From Saprospiraceae bacterium (GTDB lineage: Bacteria; Bacteroidota; Bacteroidia; Chitinophagales; Saprospiraceae), in contig JAEUUM010000028.1 of the NCBI GenBank assembly GCA_016787375.1, positions 1 to 8,002 on the forward strand: 8,002 nt of DNA. The letters run 5' to 3'. Below the pieces are notes generated by a model, which did not search any database, was not told the origin of the DNA, and worked only from the letters and a program-made list of their open reading frames with translations. The position numbers and the translations under genes were made by a program. Of the stretch, positions 1 through 6,858 are shown piece by piece. Each line of letters starts with the position of its first letter. Positions within the stretch are counted from its first letter, which is position 1.

Positions 1-611
1 CGACTTAACGGATCAGCCAAGTGAATCCAACTGGTTATGTATTCCGGGAACCAATACAGTAAAACATAGAAACCAATTAAAAAAATGCCCAACAGAATTC
101 CAAAAACACCTCGTGATTGAAAAGAGTTTTTAAAAGTATTATCATTCTTTTTGCCCGGTAATTCATTTCTTTTGGGTAAAATATACAACAATGCTCCAAG
201 TATCATAAATCCAAATGTAACAAATATCCACCGGGTACTTTCCACAATTAGACCGCCTGTTTGGCCGGCAAGAGTAATAGTATAGTTGTAATATTTTATA
301 TCATTTTCACTTAATCTGTAGTCCCATTCATTTACACCAAAAGGCAAGCCATTTTTCGCATTCAAGTCATTGATTAGTTGTGCGTCTTTTAGCAACTTGT
401 TCAATTTTATAAGGAATTCTGTGTTTGACTCAAACTGTATATTTAGCATCTGCATATTCACAGCTGTAATGGCTTCTTTGTGATATCGTTTTGTTATAGC
501 CGACTCAATTACTTGTCTTGTAAGCTCGTAATGTCCGGATTTGAGTGTCAAAATGAAAATTGAAAATCCGACAACGAACAACACCAAACCTGCTTTTTGT
601 ATTTTTTTCAT
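1..611 (-). CDS. Membrane protein, N-terminal 203 residues; probable polytopic 4Fe-4S (FeS-binding) protein, partial
   Basis: The reading frame is open from an ATG at 611 down to the window edge, so the C-terminal part is missing. The start is MKKIQKAGLV and the ATG lies 7 nt after the stop of the upstream oxidoreductase gene, which implies a two-gene operon and probable translational coupling. Visible layout: a hydrophobic segment at about residues 7-24, a polar and largely helical non-cytoplasmic region at about 25-120, a second membrane segment at about 126-146 ending in LPKRNELPGKK, and a third at about 168-187 followed by YWFPEYITSWIHLADPLS. From memory, this resembles the N-terminus of Bacteroidota membrane proteins whose later part carries NapH/CcoG-like membrane helices and ferredoxin-type CxxCxxC clusters, and which are often encoded beside such an oxidoreductase. 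No cluster cysteines lie in the visible part, so the FeS assignment is inference. The gene itself is secure; the family is moderately so. Confidence 0.72.
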   Translation of the reverse strand, partial: MKKIQKAGLVLFVVGFSIFILTLKSGHYELTRQVIESAITKRYHKEAITAVNMQMLNIQFESNTEFLIKLNKLLKDAQLINDLNAKNGLPFGVNEWDYRLSENDIKYYNYTITLAGQTGGLIVESTRWIFVTFGFMILGALLYILPKRNELPGKKNDNTFKNSFQSRGVFGILLGIFLIGFYVLLYWFPEYITSWIHLADPLS

Positions 612-618
612 GTTTAGG

Positions 619-1959
619 TTATTTGTTAAGGAAGTTTAGCACGGCATTTAATCCGCCTTTGGTGTTTGGTTTTATTTTTTGCTCGGTATTTCTGTTGAAT
701 TGTTCAATAAGCTCATTTTCATAAGTGGCAAAGAATTCAGGATCAAAATTTGCCAATGACAATTCAGTCAAGACATTTCTTAGTGATGTTCCTTCCCTGA
801 TCCATTTTTCGCAAACTTCATGCCTGTACCTGATGCCCATGATGTTGAAACCAACTACTTTTTCAGAATGAAGCTCATACACAATTCTAATGCTTTTTTT
901 GCCATCTGGATGTTGCCAAAAAACAGATTTATGAGCTGTGGTTTCTGACGAAGGAACAAATCCATATATCTGGTATTCAATTTCAAAGAATTTAGCGGAA
1001 TTAAACCAAATACCGGGAACATAAATCACAGGTCTATTGCAAATATTATTTGCAACCAATTCTCCCATTATTCGACCGGTGTACCAAACAGGCTCAATGC
1101 TTTGTCTTCCCTCATGTGGTTTTCTAATTTGGGCACAATCACCAATTGCGAAAACATCTTTGAGGTTCGTTTGAAGGTACTCATCAACCAATATCCCTTT
1201 ATCAAACTCAATTTCTGAGGATTGTACTAAATCAATATTTGGAGTAACACCAGTGGTTATTCCCACAAATTGGCAAGGTATAAAACTCCCGTCAGATAAA
1301 AGTACACCTTCAACATTGTCTGATGCATTTCCTTTTATCTCTGATAATGTTGTATTTAATCTGAGGTCAACTTTATGTTCAATGATGTGGTTGTTGATCA
1401 TTTGTGACTCTTCTGAGGGTAAAATATTAGACCAATAGCTTTTCTCTCGAACCAACATGGTCACTTCAATATTTCTTGACAGGAACATTTCCGCCAATTC
1501 AATCCCAATCAAGCCTCCGCCAATAATAACAGCCTTTTTGATTTTGGTACTTAAATTGGTAATGTATTCAAGGTCTTGCTTGTGATAAAGCCCCGATACA
1601 CCATTTAATTCCTGACCAGGCCAGCCATATTTGTTGGTCTTGGAGCCGGTTGCTATTATTAATTTGTCATAGCTAATGGGCTGGATAGCTTTATCAAGGT
1701 GCAATATTTTATTAGCAGTATCGACTTTATTTACTTTGTCAAATATCAGGTCTATTCTATTCTTTTTCCAAAACCAGGGCTCATAAGGCTCAATATCTTT
1801 CCAGCGAGTGTGCCCCATGTAAACATACATCATAGCAGTTCGTGAAAAAAAATAAGGCGATTCAGAGGAAATCATGGTGATTTGGTTATCAGAGTATTTT
1901 CTGATGAATCTTGCGGCGGTGGCTCCACTGATTCCATTTCCAATAATGACTATGTGCAT
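619..1959 (-). CDS. FAD-dependent NAD(P)H oxidoreductase (pyridine nucleotide-disulfide reductase fold)
   Basis: A 446-residue flavoprotein expected to move electrons from NAD(P)H through FAD to an unidentified acceptor; it has no signal peptide or membrane segment, so it is cytoplasmic. An N-terminal Rossmann motif GNGISG (7-12) binds FAD. ATGS (103-106) and GGGLIG (147-152, NAD(P)-binding Rossmann) follow, then the second FAD motif VFAIGDCAQ (269-277). The C-terminal part (about 310-420) is conserved-looking and contains PGIWFNSAKFF and GIRYRHEV. There is no redox CxxxxC pair after the first Rossmann motif as in glutathione or lipoamide reductases, so it resembles the NADH:rubredoxin/nitrite reductase/AIF-like branch. 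The start places the dinucleotide motif at residue 7, as is usual; the leader lacks a Shine-Dalgarno sequence. It is the first gene of an operon with the downstream membrane protein, a plausible redox partner. The natural acceptor cannot be read from the sequence. Confidence 0.93.
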   Translation of the reverse strand: MHIVIIGNGISGATAARFIRKYSDNQITMISSESPYFFSRTAMMYVYMGHTRWKDIEPYEPWFWKKNRIDLIFDKVNKVDTANKILHLDKAIQPISYDKLIIATGSKTNKYGWPGQELNGVSGLYHKQDLEYITNLSTKIKKAVIIGGGLIGIELAEMFLSRNIEVTMLVREKSYWSNILPSEESQMINNHIIEHKVDLRLNTTLSEIKGNASDNVEGVLLSDGSFIPCQFVGITTGVTPNIDLVQSSEIEFDKGILVDEYLQTNLKDVFAIGDCAQIRKPHEGRQSIEPVWYTGRIMGELVANNICNRPVIYVPGIWFNSAKFFEIEYQIYGFVPSSETTAHKSVFWQHPDGKKSIRIVYELHSEKVVGFNIMGIRYRHEVCEKWIREGTSLRNVLTELSLANFDPEFFATYENELIEQFNRNTEQKIKPNTKGGLNAVLNFLNK

Positions 1960-2141
1960 AATGTGAGTTGAAAAAACAAAAAACTGTTATTTTATACGAT
2001 TGCTTTTAGCTTTTTGCCAATTAAATCTTGGTTAAATTGTCAAATAATATACAAAATCGTTAATTTTTTACTAAAAAGCGACGCTCGATTTGATTTTTTC
2101 AATTATGTAAAGTATTTTTGAGTTCTAACAATTAAGCCAAA
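1960..2141. other. Divergent intergenic region between the oxidoreductase operon and a T9SS cargo gene
   Basis: This AT-rich 182-nt gap separates two divergently transcribed units and should hold both promoters. A good Bacteroidota-type promoter is visible for the rightward gene (2090-2120). For the leftward operon I looked for the complementary CAAAnnTA and found only imperfect matches around 2040-2060. No strong inverted repeat or operator is apparent. Confidence 0.5.
2090..2120 (+). promoter_or_regulatory. Bacteroidota-type promoter (-33 TTG / -7 TATTTTTG) for the 2142 gene
   Basis: TATTTTTG at 2113-2120 matches the phylum -7 consensus TAnnTTTG exactly. A TTG (2090-2092, within TTTG) lies 20 nt upstream, the expected spacing for the -33 element. 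The element ends 21 nt before the ATG at 2142, giving a short A-rich leader with no Shine-Dalgarno sequence, as is usual in Bacteroidota. Confidence 0.62.
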
Positions 2142-2810
2142 ATGAAAAAAATTCTACTCGTTTTAAGTTTAGTGCTATCAGGATCTTATATTTTCGGACA
2201 GATTCAGATCACACCATCGAGTTTTGATTCGATTATAGATTTGTCAGTTTTTGATGCAGACATGCGTTCAGAAATTTTTAATCAGGGAAGCGGATCAATT
2301 GAAGTTGAATGGACCAGAACAATAATAGAAAAGACAAAAGGATGGAACACTTATGTTTGCACGGGAATAAACTGCTATCCACCAGATACTGATCATGGAA
2401 CATTTACACTTAGCTCTAGTAAGCCATCTCCCCTTGAGGTTCATTTTTCACCGAACAGCACAGTAGGATACGCAGAAGTTCAAATAAAAGTAAATGAAGT
2501 TGGAAATCCGGCAAATTCTTTCACTGCGGTTTATAAAATTACTGCAAAAGGGGTTTCAACCAGCTATGTCAATGCAGAAAATATAAAAATTTACCCTAAC
2601 CCAACAACAGATTATTTTAAAATTCAAAACAGCACTGGTGTTTCGAAAATAATGATTCTAAATTTGATGGGCAGAAATATTAAATCTTTTGCCGGGATAT
2701 CTGACAGATATGATGTTGCAGAGCTTCCGTCAGGTATGTACATTGTTCAAATGCTAGATTCAAGAGGAAAGAATATTAAAACAAGTAAGCTGAGTATCAA
2801 AAAGCCATAA
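2142..2810 (+). CDS. Small secreted protein with T9SS type A sorting domain
   Basis: A 222-residue secreted protein. Residues 1-20 form a Sec signal peptide (Lys-rich start, hydrophobic core, cleavage near FGQ). Residues about 21-138 form a beta-rich, probably Ig-like domain with one close cysteine pair, C73 and C78 (motif VCTGINCYPP), which could form a disulfide or bind a ligand. Residues about 146-222 are a type IX secretion C-terminal sorting domain: IKIYPNPTTDYFKI (148-161), a central LMGRNI strand, and LPSGMYIVQM before a Lys-rich end. The protein should cross the inner membrane by Sec and the outer membrane by T9SS, then be released or surface-attached. The middle domain resembles, from memory, an uncharacterised Cys-pair domain common in short T9SS proteins (W-x-vC-x5-Cy pattern); no function is known to me. 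It is a single-gene unit with its own promoter and hairpin terminator. Confidence 0.88.
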   Translation: MKKILLVLSLVLSGSYIFGQIQITPSSFDSIIDLSVFDADMRSEIFNQGSGSIEVEWTRTIIEKTKGWNTYVCTGINCYPPDTDHGTFTLSSSKPSPLEVHFSPNSTVGYAEVQIKVNEVGNPANSFTAVYKITAKGVSTSYVNAENIKIYPNPTTDYFKIQNSTGVSKIMILNLMGRNIKSFAGISDRYDVAELPSGMYIVQMLDSRGKNIKTSKLSIKKP

Positions 2811-2827
2811 TCTGATACCAACCTACT

Positions 2828-2863
2828 AAAAAAGGCTTTTGTCATTTGACAAGAGCCTTTTTT
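2828..2863 (+). terminator. Rho-independent terminator after the 2142 gene
   Basis: The left arm 2828-2843 (AAAAAAGGCTTTTGTC) pairs with the right arm 2848-2863 (GACAAGAGCCTTTTTT) over 16 positions with a single G-U wobble and an ATTT loop. The stem ends in a T-run. It begins 17 nt after the TAA of the upstream gene. The A-run on the left arm means it could also stop transcription coming from the opposite strand. Confidence 0.88.
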
Positions 2864-2958
2864 AATTATATTTTCCATAAAAACAGCGTTTAATTGTCGG
2901 ATTTTGGCAATTTGTCGATTTTTTCTAATTTAAATGAGCTCCAAAACTAAATATTCTC

Positions 2959-2966
2959 TATTTTTG
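2959..2966 (+). promoter_or_regulatory. Candidate -7 element (TATTTTTG) for the 2998 gene
   Basis: TATTTTTG matches TAnnTTTG and is the same octamer used before the 2142 gene. It ends 31 nt before the ATG at 2998, downstream of the preceding terminator. No TTG occurs at the expected -33 position, so only half of the promoter signature is present. Confidence 0.48.
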
Positions 2967-2997
2967 TAAATTGCTTAATCATTAAAACTTTATATCA

Positions 2998-4908
2998 ATG
3001 AAACAAATTTTTACATTATTCATGGTTATGTTTATCGGCTTAAATTTAGCTGAGGCACAGACCATCTACTACTATCAGGATTTCTCAATGGGAATGCCTG
3101 CAAGTTACAAAACTTATGACGTAGATAACTTGACACCAAACATTACTGCGTTTGCAACGAAAGGTAAAGGTTGGGTAGTATACCAGGGCCGTGCAGCCAG
3201 TACTTCATGGTATACAACTGCCGGAACAGCTAATGACTGGATGGTTACAGAAAGCATACAAGTCCCGGCTGCAGTAAATCCTGACAACAGAGTGCAGTTG
3301 GTTTGGTCTGAACAGACAAGCAGTGCTTCTTATCCTGATGGTTATAAAGTATATGTTAGTGAAAAAGGTCAAGCTGTAGCTGATTTTACAACTGAATTGT
3401 TAACAGTTACTCCGGCACAAGCAGCAGCATTTGCCGCTACTGGTACCCTAAGAGCGGTTGATCTTACGGCTTATGCAGGTAAAACGGTTTATTTCGCATT
3501 CAGAAATAATACTTTTGATGGTGAAGCATTATTTATTGATGATATCGCATTAGTTGAGCTTACCAAAAACGAAATGCGATCAAATGAAGTAACAAATAAG
3601 ATTTATAACAAAGCCGGTAACATTACCGTTTCTGGTACAATGGTAAATCTTGGATGGGAAAAAGTAACATCTTTCGACTTTAACTACAGCATCGATAACG
3701 GTCCTGTGACAAAAGGAACAGTTACAAATGCATCAATTGGAGCTTTGGCCACAGGAGAGTACAGTTGTACAATTCCTTGGAGTGGTACAGGAAGCCAGCA
3801 ACATGAAATAGCTATCTGGCCAACAAATATCAATGGAAACAGCGATGGTGAAGCAGAAGGCGATACATCTACTTTAAAGGTTTACGTTTACTCTCCATCT
3901 GACATAATTGGCAGAACAACGGTACTTGAATCATTCTCAAGTTCTACTTGTCCTCCATGTGCACCAGGTAATGTAGTTATACAGAATGTTGTTGCTAGTT
4001 TAACTGAAAAACCAATCCAACTTAAATACCAACAAGATTTCCCTGGAACAGGAGATCCTTACAATACAGTTGAAACATTGAACAGAAGATATTATTATGG
4101 TATCAACGCTATTCCTGATACAAGAATAGACGGTGATTTCCTTGCATTGAATCCTAATAGCTTGGTAGCAAAAAATATCACTGATGCGCAACTTCGCCCA
4201 GGTTTAGTAAGTTTTGCTGCTAAATATGAAATCGATGCTGCTAATCAGTCAATCAAGGTTTATGGTACATGGACACCAACTGTAGACATGATGGATAATA
4301 ACTGGTTCATGTTAGCAATTGCTGAAAAATTAACTTCAAAGAATAAGACAACTAATGGTGAAACTGAATTCCACCATGTTGTTAAAAAACTTTATCCTGA
4401 CTTTGGAGGAACCAACGTTACAGGAATCCTTGCAAATGAGCCTCAAGCATTTGAATTTACCTATACTTTCCCAGGTAAATACCGTTTACCTGCTACAGGT
4501 CAAGCAGCAAATGTCATTGATTTAAGTACTGAACATTCTGTAGAAGAGTTTGATGACCTTGAAGCAATCATGTGGGTAGAAAACGGAAGAGATCAGTTTA
4601 TTTTGAATGCTTATGCTGCAGAATTTACTACATCTTCTAACCAAATTTCTTCAATACAGAAATTCAGAGTGTACCCTAATCCTTCAAGCCAGTTTGCTAA
4701 TGTAGCTATCAATGTTAATGAGCCTCTTAATGGACAATTGATTGTTACAGATGTTTTGGGTAAAACAATTTGGTCAACGAATCAGAATGTTACTGTTGGC
4801 GAGAATATCATCAACATTCCTGTTGTTAGCCAATTGGCACCAGGTACTTACAATGTAATATTTAAATCAGGATTTAAAGTTGCAACTCAAGAACTAATCG
4901 TGAAATAA
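2998..4908 (+). CDS. T9SS-secreted multidomain protein: cleaved-adhesin-like domain, Omp28/thioredoxin-like domain with CPPC, sorting tail
   Basis: A 636-residue secreted protein. A signal peptide covers residues 1-20 (cleavage near AEA-QT). Residues about 22-188 resemble the choice-of-anchor J/cleaved adhesin jelly-roll: YYYQDFSMGMP near the start, GWVVYQ, an NDWMVTESIQVP strand and the closing ALFIDDIALVE. Residues about 195-298 form a second beta domain (CARDB/Ig-like). From about 305, RTTVLESFSSSTCPPCAPGN carries a thioredoxin-type CPPC (C318-C321) and INAIPDTRIDG (369-379) fits the cis-Pro loop. This fits the Omp28-related thioredoxin-like family, which continues with beta strands to about 545. 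Residues about 552-636 are a T9SS type A sorting domain (FRVYPNPSS at 556-564, LAPGTYNVIFK). CPPC suggests thiol-disulfide chemistry or a structural disulfide outside the outer membrane; activity is inference. C257 is the only other cysteine. The gene stands alone between two terminators. Confidence 0.9.
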   Translation: MKQIFTLFMVMFIGLNLAEAQTIYYYQDFSMGMPASYKTYDVDNLTPNITAFATKGKGWVVYQGRAASTSWYTTAGTANDWMVTESIQVPAAVNPDNRVQLVWSEQTSSASYPDGYKVYVSEKGQAVADFTTELLTVTPAQAAAFAATGTLRAVDLTAYAGKTVYFAFRNNTFDGEALFIDDIALVELTKNEMRSNEVTNKIYNKAGNITVSGTMVNLGWEKVTSFDFNYSIDNGPVTKGTVTNASIGALATGEYSCTIPWSGTGSQQHEIAIWPTNINGNSDGEAEGDTSTLKVYVYSPSDIIGRTTVLESFSSSTCPPCAPGNVVIQNVVASLTEKPIQLKYQQDFPGTGDPYNTVETLNRRYYYGINAIPDTRIDGDFLALNPNSLVAKNITDAQLRPGLVSFAAKYEIDAANQSIKVYGTWTPTVDMMDNNWFMLAIAEKLTSKNKTTNGETEFHHVVKKLYPDFGGTNVTGILANEPQAFEFTYTFPGKYRLPATGQAANVIDLSTEHSVEEFDDLEAIMWVENGRDQFILNAYAAEFTTSSNQISSIQKFRVYPNPSSQFANVAINVNEPLNGQLIVTDVLGKTIWSTNQNVTVGENIINIPVVSQLAPGTYNVIFKSGFKVATQELIVK

Positions 4909-4930
4909 TTATTTTGAAATTTGTTTAAAC

Positions 4931-4963
4931 AAAGCGGGATCTGAACTTCAGATCCCGCTTTTT
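4931..4963. terminator. Bidirectional hairpin terminator between convergent genes
   Basis: The left arm AAAGCGGGATCTGAA (4931-4945) and right arm TTCAGATCCCGCTTT (4947-4961) are perfectly complementary around a single C, with a few central pairs opening as the loop. The right arm runs into TTTTT for the plus-strand gene ending at 4908. On the minus strand the stem is followed by TTTGTTTAAAC, a weaker T-tract that could serve the gene ending at 4988. The stem is far more GC-rich than its surroundings. Confidence 0.88.
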
Positions 4964-4987
4964 ATTTGTCTAAAAATTTAAGATGAA

Positions 4988-5395
4988 CTATGCCGGGAAT
5001 TCTACAAAGTTTCGTGGCGTTTCGTACAATCTTACCTGAATTTCAAGTTTTGAATCTAATTTATCCCTGAGGATTGTCCAAATAACGAAGCAGATATTTT
5101 CAGCGGTTGGATTTAAAGTTTTAAACTCATCTAAATCAATGTTGAGGTTTTTGTGATCAAACTTTTTGCAAATATTATCATCTATGATTTGTTTCAATAT
5201 ATTTAAATCAATCAACATCCCGGTCTCATCATCCACTTCACCTGTCAACTTAACCGTTAGTTCATAATTGTGTCCATGATAACTTGGGTTGTTACACAAT
5301 CCAAATATTTCCTTATTTTTTTGATCACTCCAATTGTGAACGTGCAATCTATGGGCAGCATTAAAATGTGCTGTTCTAAAAACGGAAATTCGCAT
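4988..5395 (-). CDS. 6-pyruvoyl-tetrahydropterin synthase / 6-carboxytetrahydropterin synthase family enzyme
   Basis: A 135-residue cytoplasmic enzyme, the usual length for the family, which acts on 7,8-dihydroneopterin triphosphate in tetrahydropterin or queuosine-precursor synthesis. The zinc ligands are visible as H15 (FNAAHRL), H40 and H42 (YHGHNY). The catalytic cysteine is C34 (FGLCNNP) and the Asp-His pair is D80-H81 (FDHKNL). E125 in YETPRN is the conserved pterin-anchoring glutamate, and PTAEN (96-100) is also typical. The Cys-to-HGH spacing is C-x5-HGH, as in mammalian PTPS (CNNPNGHGHNY), rather than C-x3-HGH of E. coli QueD. This leaves open whether the product feeds biopterin-like pterins or queuosine. 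No folE, queC or queE gene lies in the window. The gene is convergent with the 2998 gene and divergent from galM. Confidence 0.93.
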   Translation of the reverse strand: MRISVFRTAHFNAAHRLHVHNWSDQKNKEIFGLCNNPSYHGHNYELTVKLTGEVDDETGMLIDLNILKQIIDDNICKKFDHKNLNIDLDEFKTLNPTAENICFVIWTILRDKLDSKLEIQVRLYETPRNFVEFPA

Positions 5396-5415
5396 GGCTT
5401 AATTTTCTCATGAAA

Positions 5416-5423
5416 CAAATCTA
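5416..5423 (-). promoter_or_regulatory. Candidate -7 element (TAGATTTG) for the pterin synthase gene
   Basis: Plus-strand CAAATCTA reads TAGATTTG on the minus strand, an exact TAnnTTTG match. It ends 20 nt before the ATG at 5395, nearly the same distance as for the 2142 gene. No TTG sits at the -33 position, so support is partial. Confidence 0.42.
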
Positions 5424-5494
5424 TATACATTAGGTTCAGAACATTTTATTTTACTCAAGCCAAATTCTATCTTCACCTGCAGAATAATTGAATT

Positions 5495-6520
5495 ATGTTA
5501 ATTAGCGCAAGCTTATTTGGAAAACTCAATGATGGCAGGCCTGTAAAGGAGTTCATGATTACGAATGATGAAGGCTTTTCAATCAGCATTCTTGAGTATG
5601 GAGCCGTCATCCGATTTGTTAAATATGCCGGGCAAACTCCTGATTGTAATGTGGTTCTGGGTTTCGATACATTGAAAGAATATGAAAACGATTCTTCCTA
5701 CGTTGGTTGCATAATCGGAAGGGTGGCTAATCGTATTGAAAATGGAGAAGTAAAAATAAATGGCAAATCTTATTCACTGAATAAAAATTTTGGAAACCAC
5801 ACCTTGCACGGTGGCTCAATTGGGTGGAACAAACAACTGTGGGTTGGAAATTATTATAGGACACCAGATGGCGCAGTGGTGGAACTAAAATATTTTAGCA
5901 ACGATGGTGAGGAGGGTTTTCCCGGAAATATTCAGGCAACTGTCAGATATTCATTAAACAACAAGAATGAAGTTAAAATTTCATTTGAAGCACAGGCAAA
6001 TACACCTACTTTAATCAATTTGACACAACATACTTATTTTAACCTCTCAGGTAAATTGCACCATCAGATGAATGATCAACTAATAAAGGTTGATGCGCAA
6101 AAAATCCTTCAAACAAACAGTGAGAAAATTTCAAGTGGTAAGCTGTTAAATTGCCATGACTGCCATCTAGATTTAAGTGAACTGAAGCCCTTATCCAGTT
6201 ACTTGTTAAAGCATAAAAATGGAATAGATAATTTTTTTGTGTCAAATAGCCAAAGCATGATAAAGCCGGTTGCTAAATTAATTGATCCATCATCTCACCG
6301 ACAACTTGAGGTGTTTTCAGACGCCGAAGGAATGCAGATTTATACAGGTGAGGTTTTGGTAGAGTCTCAAGAAAAATATGAACCAAGCAAATTTTATGGG
6401 ATTTGTCTCGAATCACATAACTTTCCATATTGCTCTGCAAGCGAAAATTTGAGCTTGATGTGCATTCCTGGTATTGGTTACAGGCAAAACACCGTTTGGA
6501 GATTTTCAAAAGTCATTTAG
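5495..6520 (+). CDS. galM: Aldose 1-epimerase (galactose mutarotase)
   Basis: A 341-residue enzyme interconverting alpha and beta anomers of aldoses such as galactose and glucose; it has no signal peptide, so it is cytoplasmic. Family motifs appear in order: LEYGAVI (33-39), GRVANRI (75-81, substrate Arg), NHTLHGG (101-107, His105), TQHTYFNLSG (177-186, catalytic His179), IDNFF (244-248, Asp245), MQIYTG (280-285) and CLESHNFP (304-311) with the catalytic base Glu306. Positions correspond well to the characterised Lactococcus GalM residues (Arg71, His96, His170, Asp243, Glu304). The usual ETQ around the glutamate is ESH here, and the following PDA is PYC, mild departures that keep the catalytic residue. 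It stands alone, with no galK or galT nearby, and its stop overlaps the convergent HMA gene by 4 nt. No convincing promoter was found in the 99-nt divergent gap. Confidence 0.94.
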   Translation: MLISASLFGKLNDGRPVKEFMITNDEGFSISILEYGAVIRFVKYAGQTPDCNVVLGFDTLKEYENDSSYVGCIIGRVANRIENGEVKINGKSYSLNKNFGNHTLHGGSIGWNKQLWVGNYYRTPDGAVVELKYFSNDGEEGFPGNIQATVRYSLNNKNEVKISFEAQANTPTLINLTQHTYFNLSGKLHHQMNDQLIKVDAQKILQTNSEKISSGKLLNCHDCHLDLSELKPLSSYLLKHKNGIDNFFVSNSQSMIKPVAKLIDPSSHRQLEVFSDAEGMQIYTGEVLVESQEKYEPSKFYGICLESHNFPYCSASENLSLMCIPGIGYRQNTVWRFSKVI

Positions 6521-6858
6521 TCTTTTCTATCGTATTTGCAACAGGAATGTAATTTGTTGTAAGTTTTATTGTCAGCTCTGAGTTTTTCAGTGTCATAACC
6601 TGCGTTTGCTATTTTCTGGTGGATGCTCATAATATCAACTTTTGAAGGAGCATATTGAATGGTTAATTTTTTTGTAGTTTTATTCCATACAGCGCTTTTT
6701 ACACCTGTAATCATTACAGCTTTCTCAATTTTGGATTTGCACATATCGCAATTACCTAAAACTTCAAATGTTTCAGTTATGTAGGAGACATTTGATGCTA
6801 GCTTGGAACATGAAAAGAAGACCAGCAAGATACCAAAAAGAGAAATTAGATTTTTCAT
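6517..6858 (-). CDS. Heavy-metal-associated (HMA) domain lipoprotein
   Basis: A 113-residue protein. The N-terminus is a lipoprotein signal with Cys17 after LLVFFS, so it is probably lipid-anchored in the envelope. Residues about 29-92 form a ferredoxin-like HMA domain: FEVLGNCDMCKSKIEKAV carries the metal motif CDMC (C37, C40), GVKSAVWNKTTKKLTIQY (from G52) is the next strand pair, and IHQKIANAGYDTE closes the fold. The first motif residue differs from the common GMxCxxC (here GNCDMC). The C-terminal tail YNKLHSCCKYDRK adds adjacent cysteines C106-C107, which could join metal binding. A role in copper or other soft-metal handling outside the cytoplasm is inferred from the family. The start is set by the signal sequence. 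No metal-exporting ATPase or regulator is nearby. Confidence 0.88.
   Translation of the reverse strand: MKNLISLFGILLVFFSCSKLASNVSYITETFEVLGNCDMCKSKIEKAVMITGVKSAVWNKTTKKLTIQYAPSKVDIMSIHQKIANAGYDTEKLRADNKTYNKLHSCCKYDRKD

Noticed and set aside
1253..1438. A plus-strand open frame inside the oxidoreductase gene
   Set aside because: It lies opposite the conserved flavoprotein coding sequence and has no motif or promoter.
1960..2141. A possible riboswitch or structured leader in the divergent gap
   Set aside because: The leader of the rightward gene is only about 20 nt after the promoter element, and no strong stem was found elsewhere in the gap.
4000..4191. A 63-codon antisense open frame inside the 2998 gene
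   Set aside because: It is fully inside a well-supported coding region and has no protein-like features.
2142..4908. The two adjacent T9SS cargo genes as one operon or a toxin-immunity style system
   Set aside because: A 16-bp hairpin terminator separates them and the second has its own -7 candidate. Neither has a toxin-like or immunity-like domain.
6152..6166. CHDCH in the galM product (residues 220-224) matches the CxxCH haem-attachment pattern
   Set aside because: The protein is a cytoplasmic aldose epimerase with no signal peptide, and cytochrome c haem attachment happens outside the cytoplasm. A chance match in a loop is far more likely.
6039..6509. Two open frames on the minus strand (6245-6039 and 6509-6273) inside galM
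   Set aside because: They lie antisense to a clearly coding gene with intact family motifs and encode nothing recognisable.
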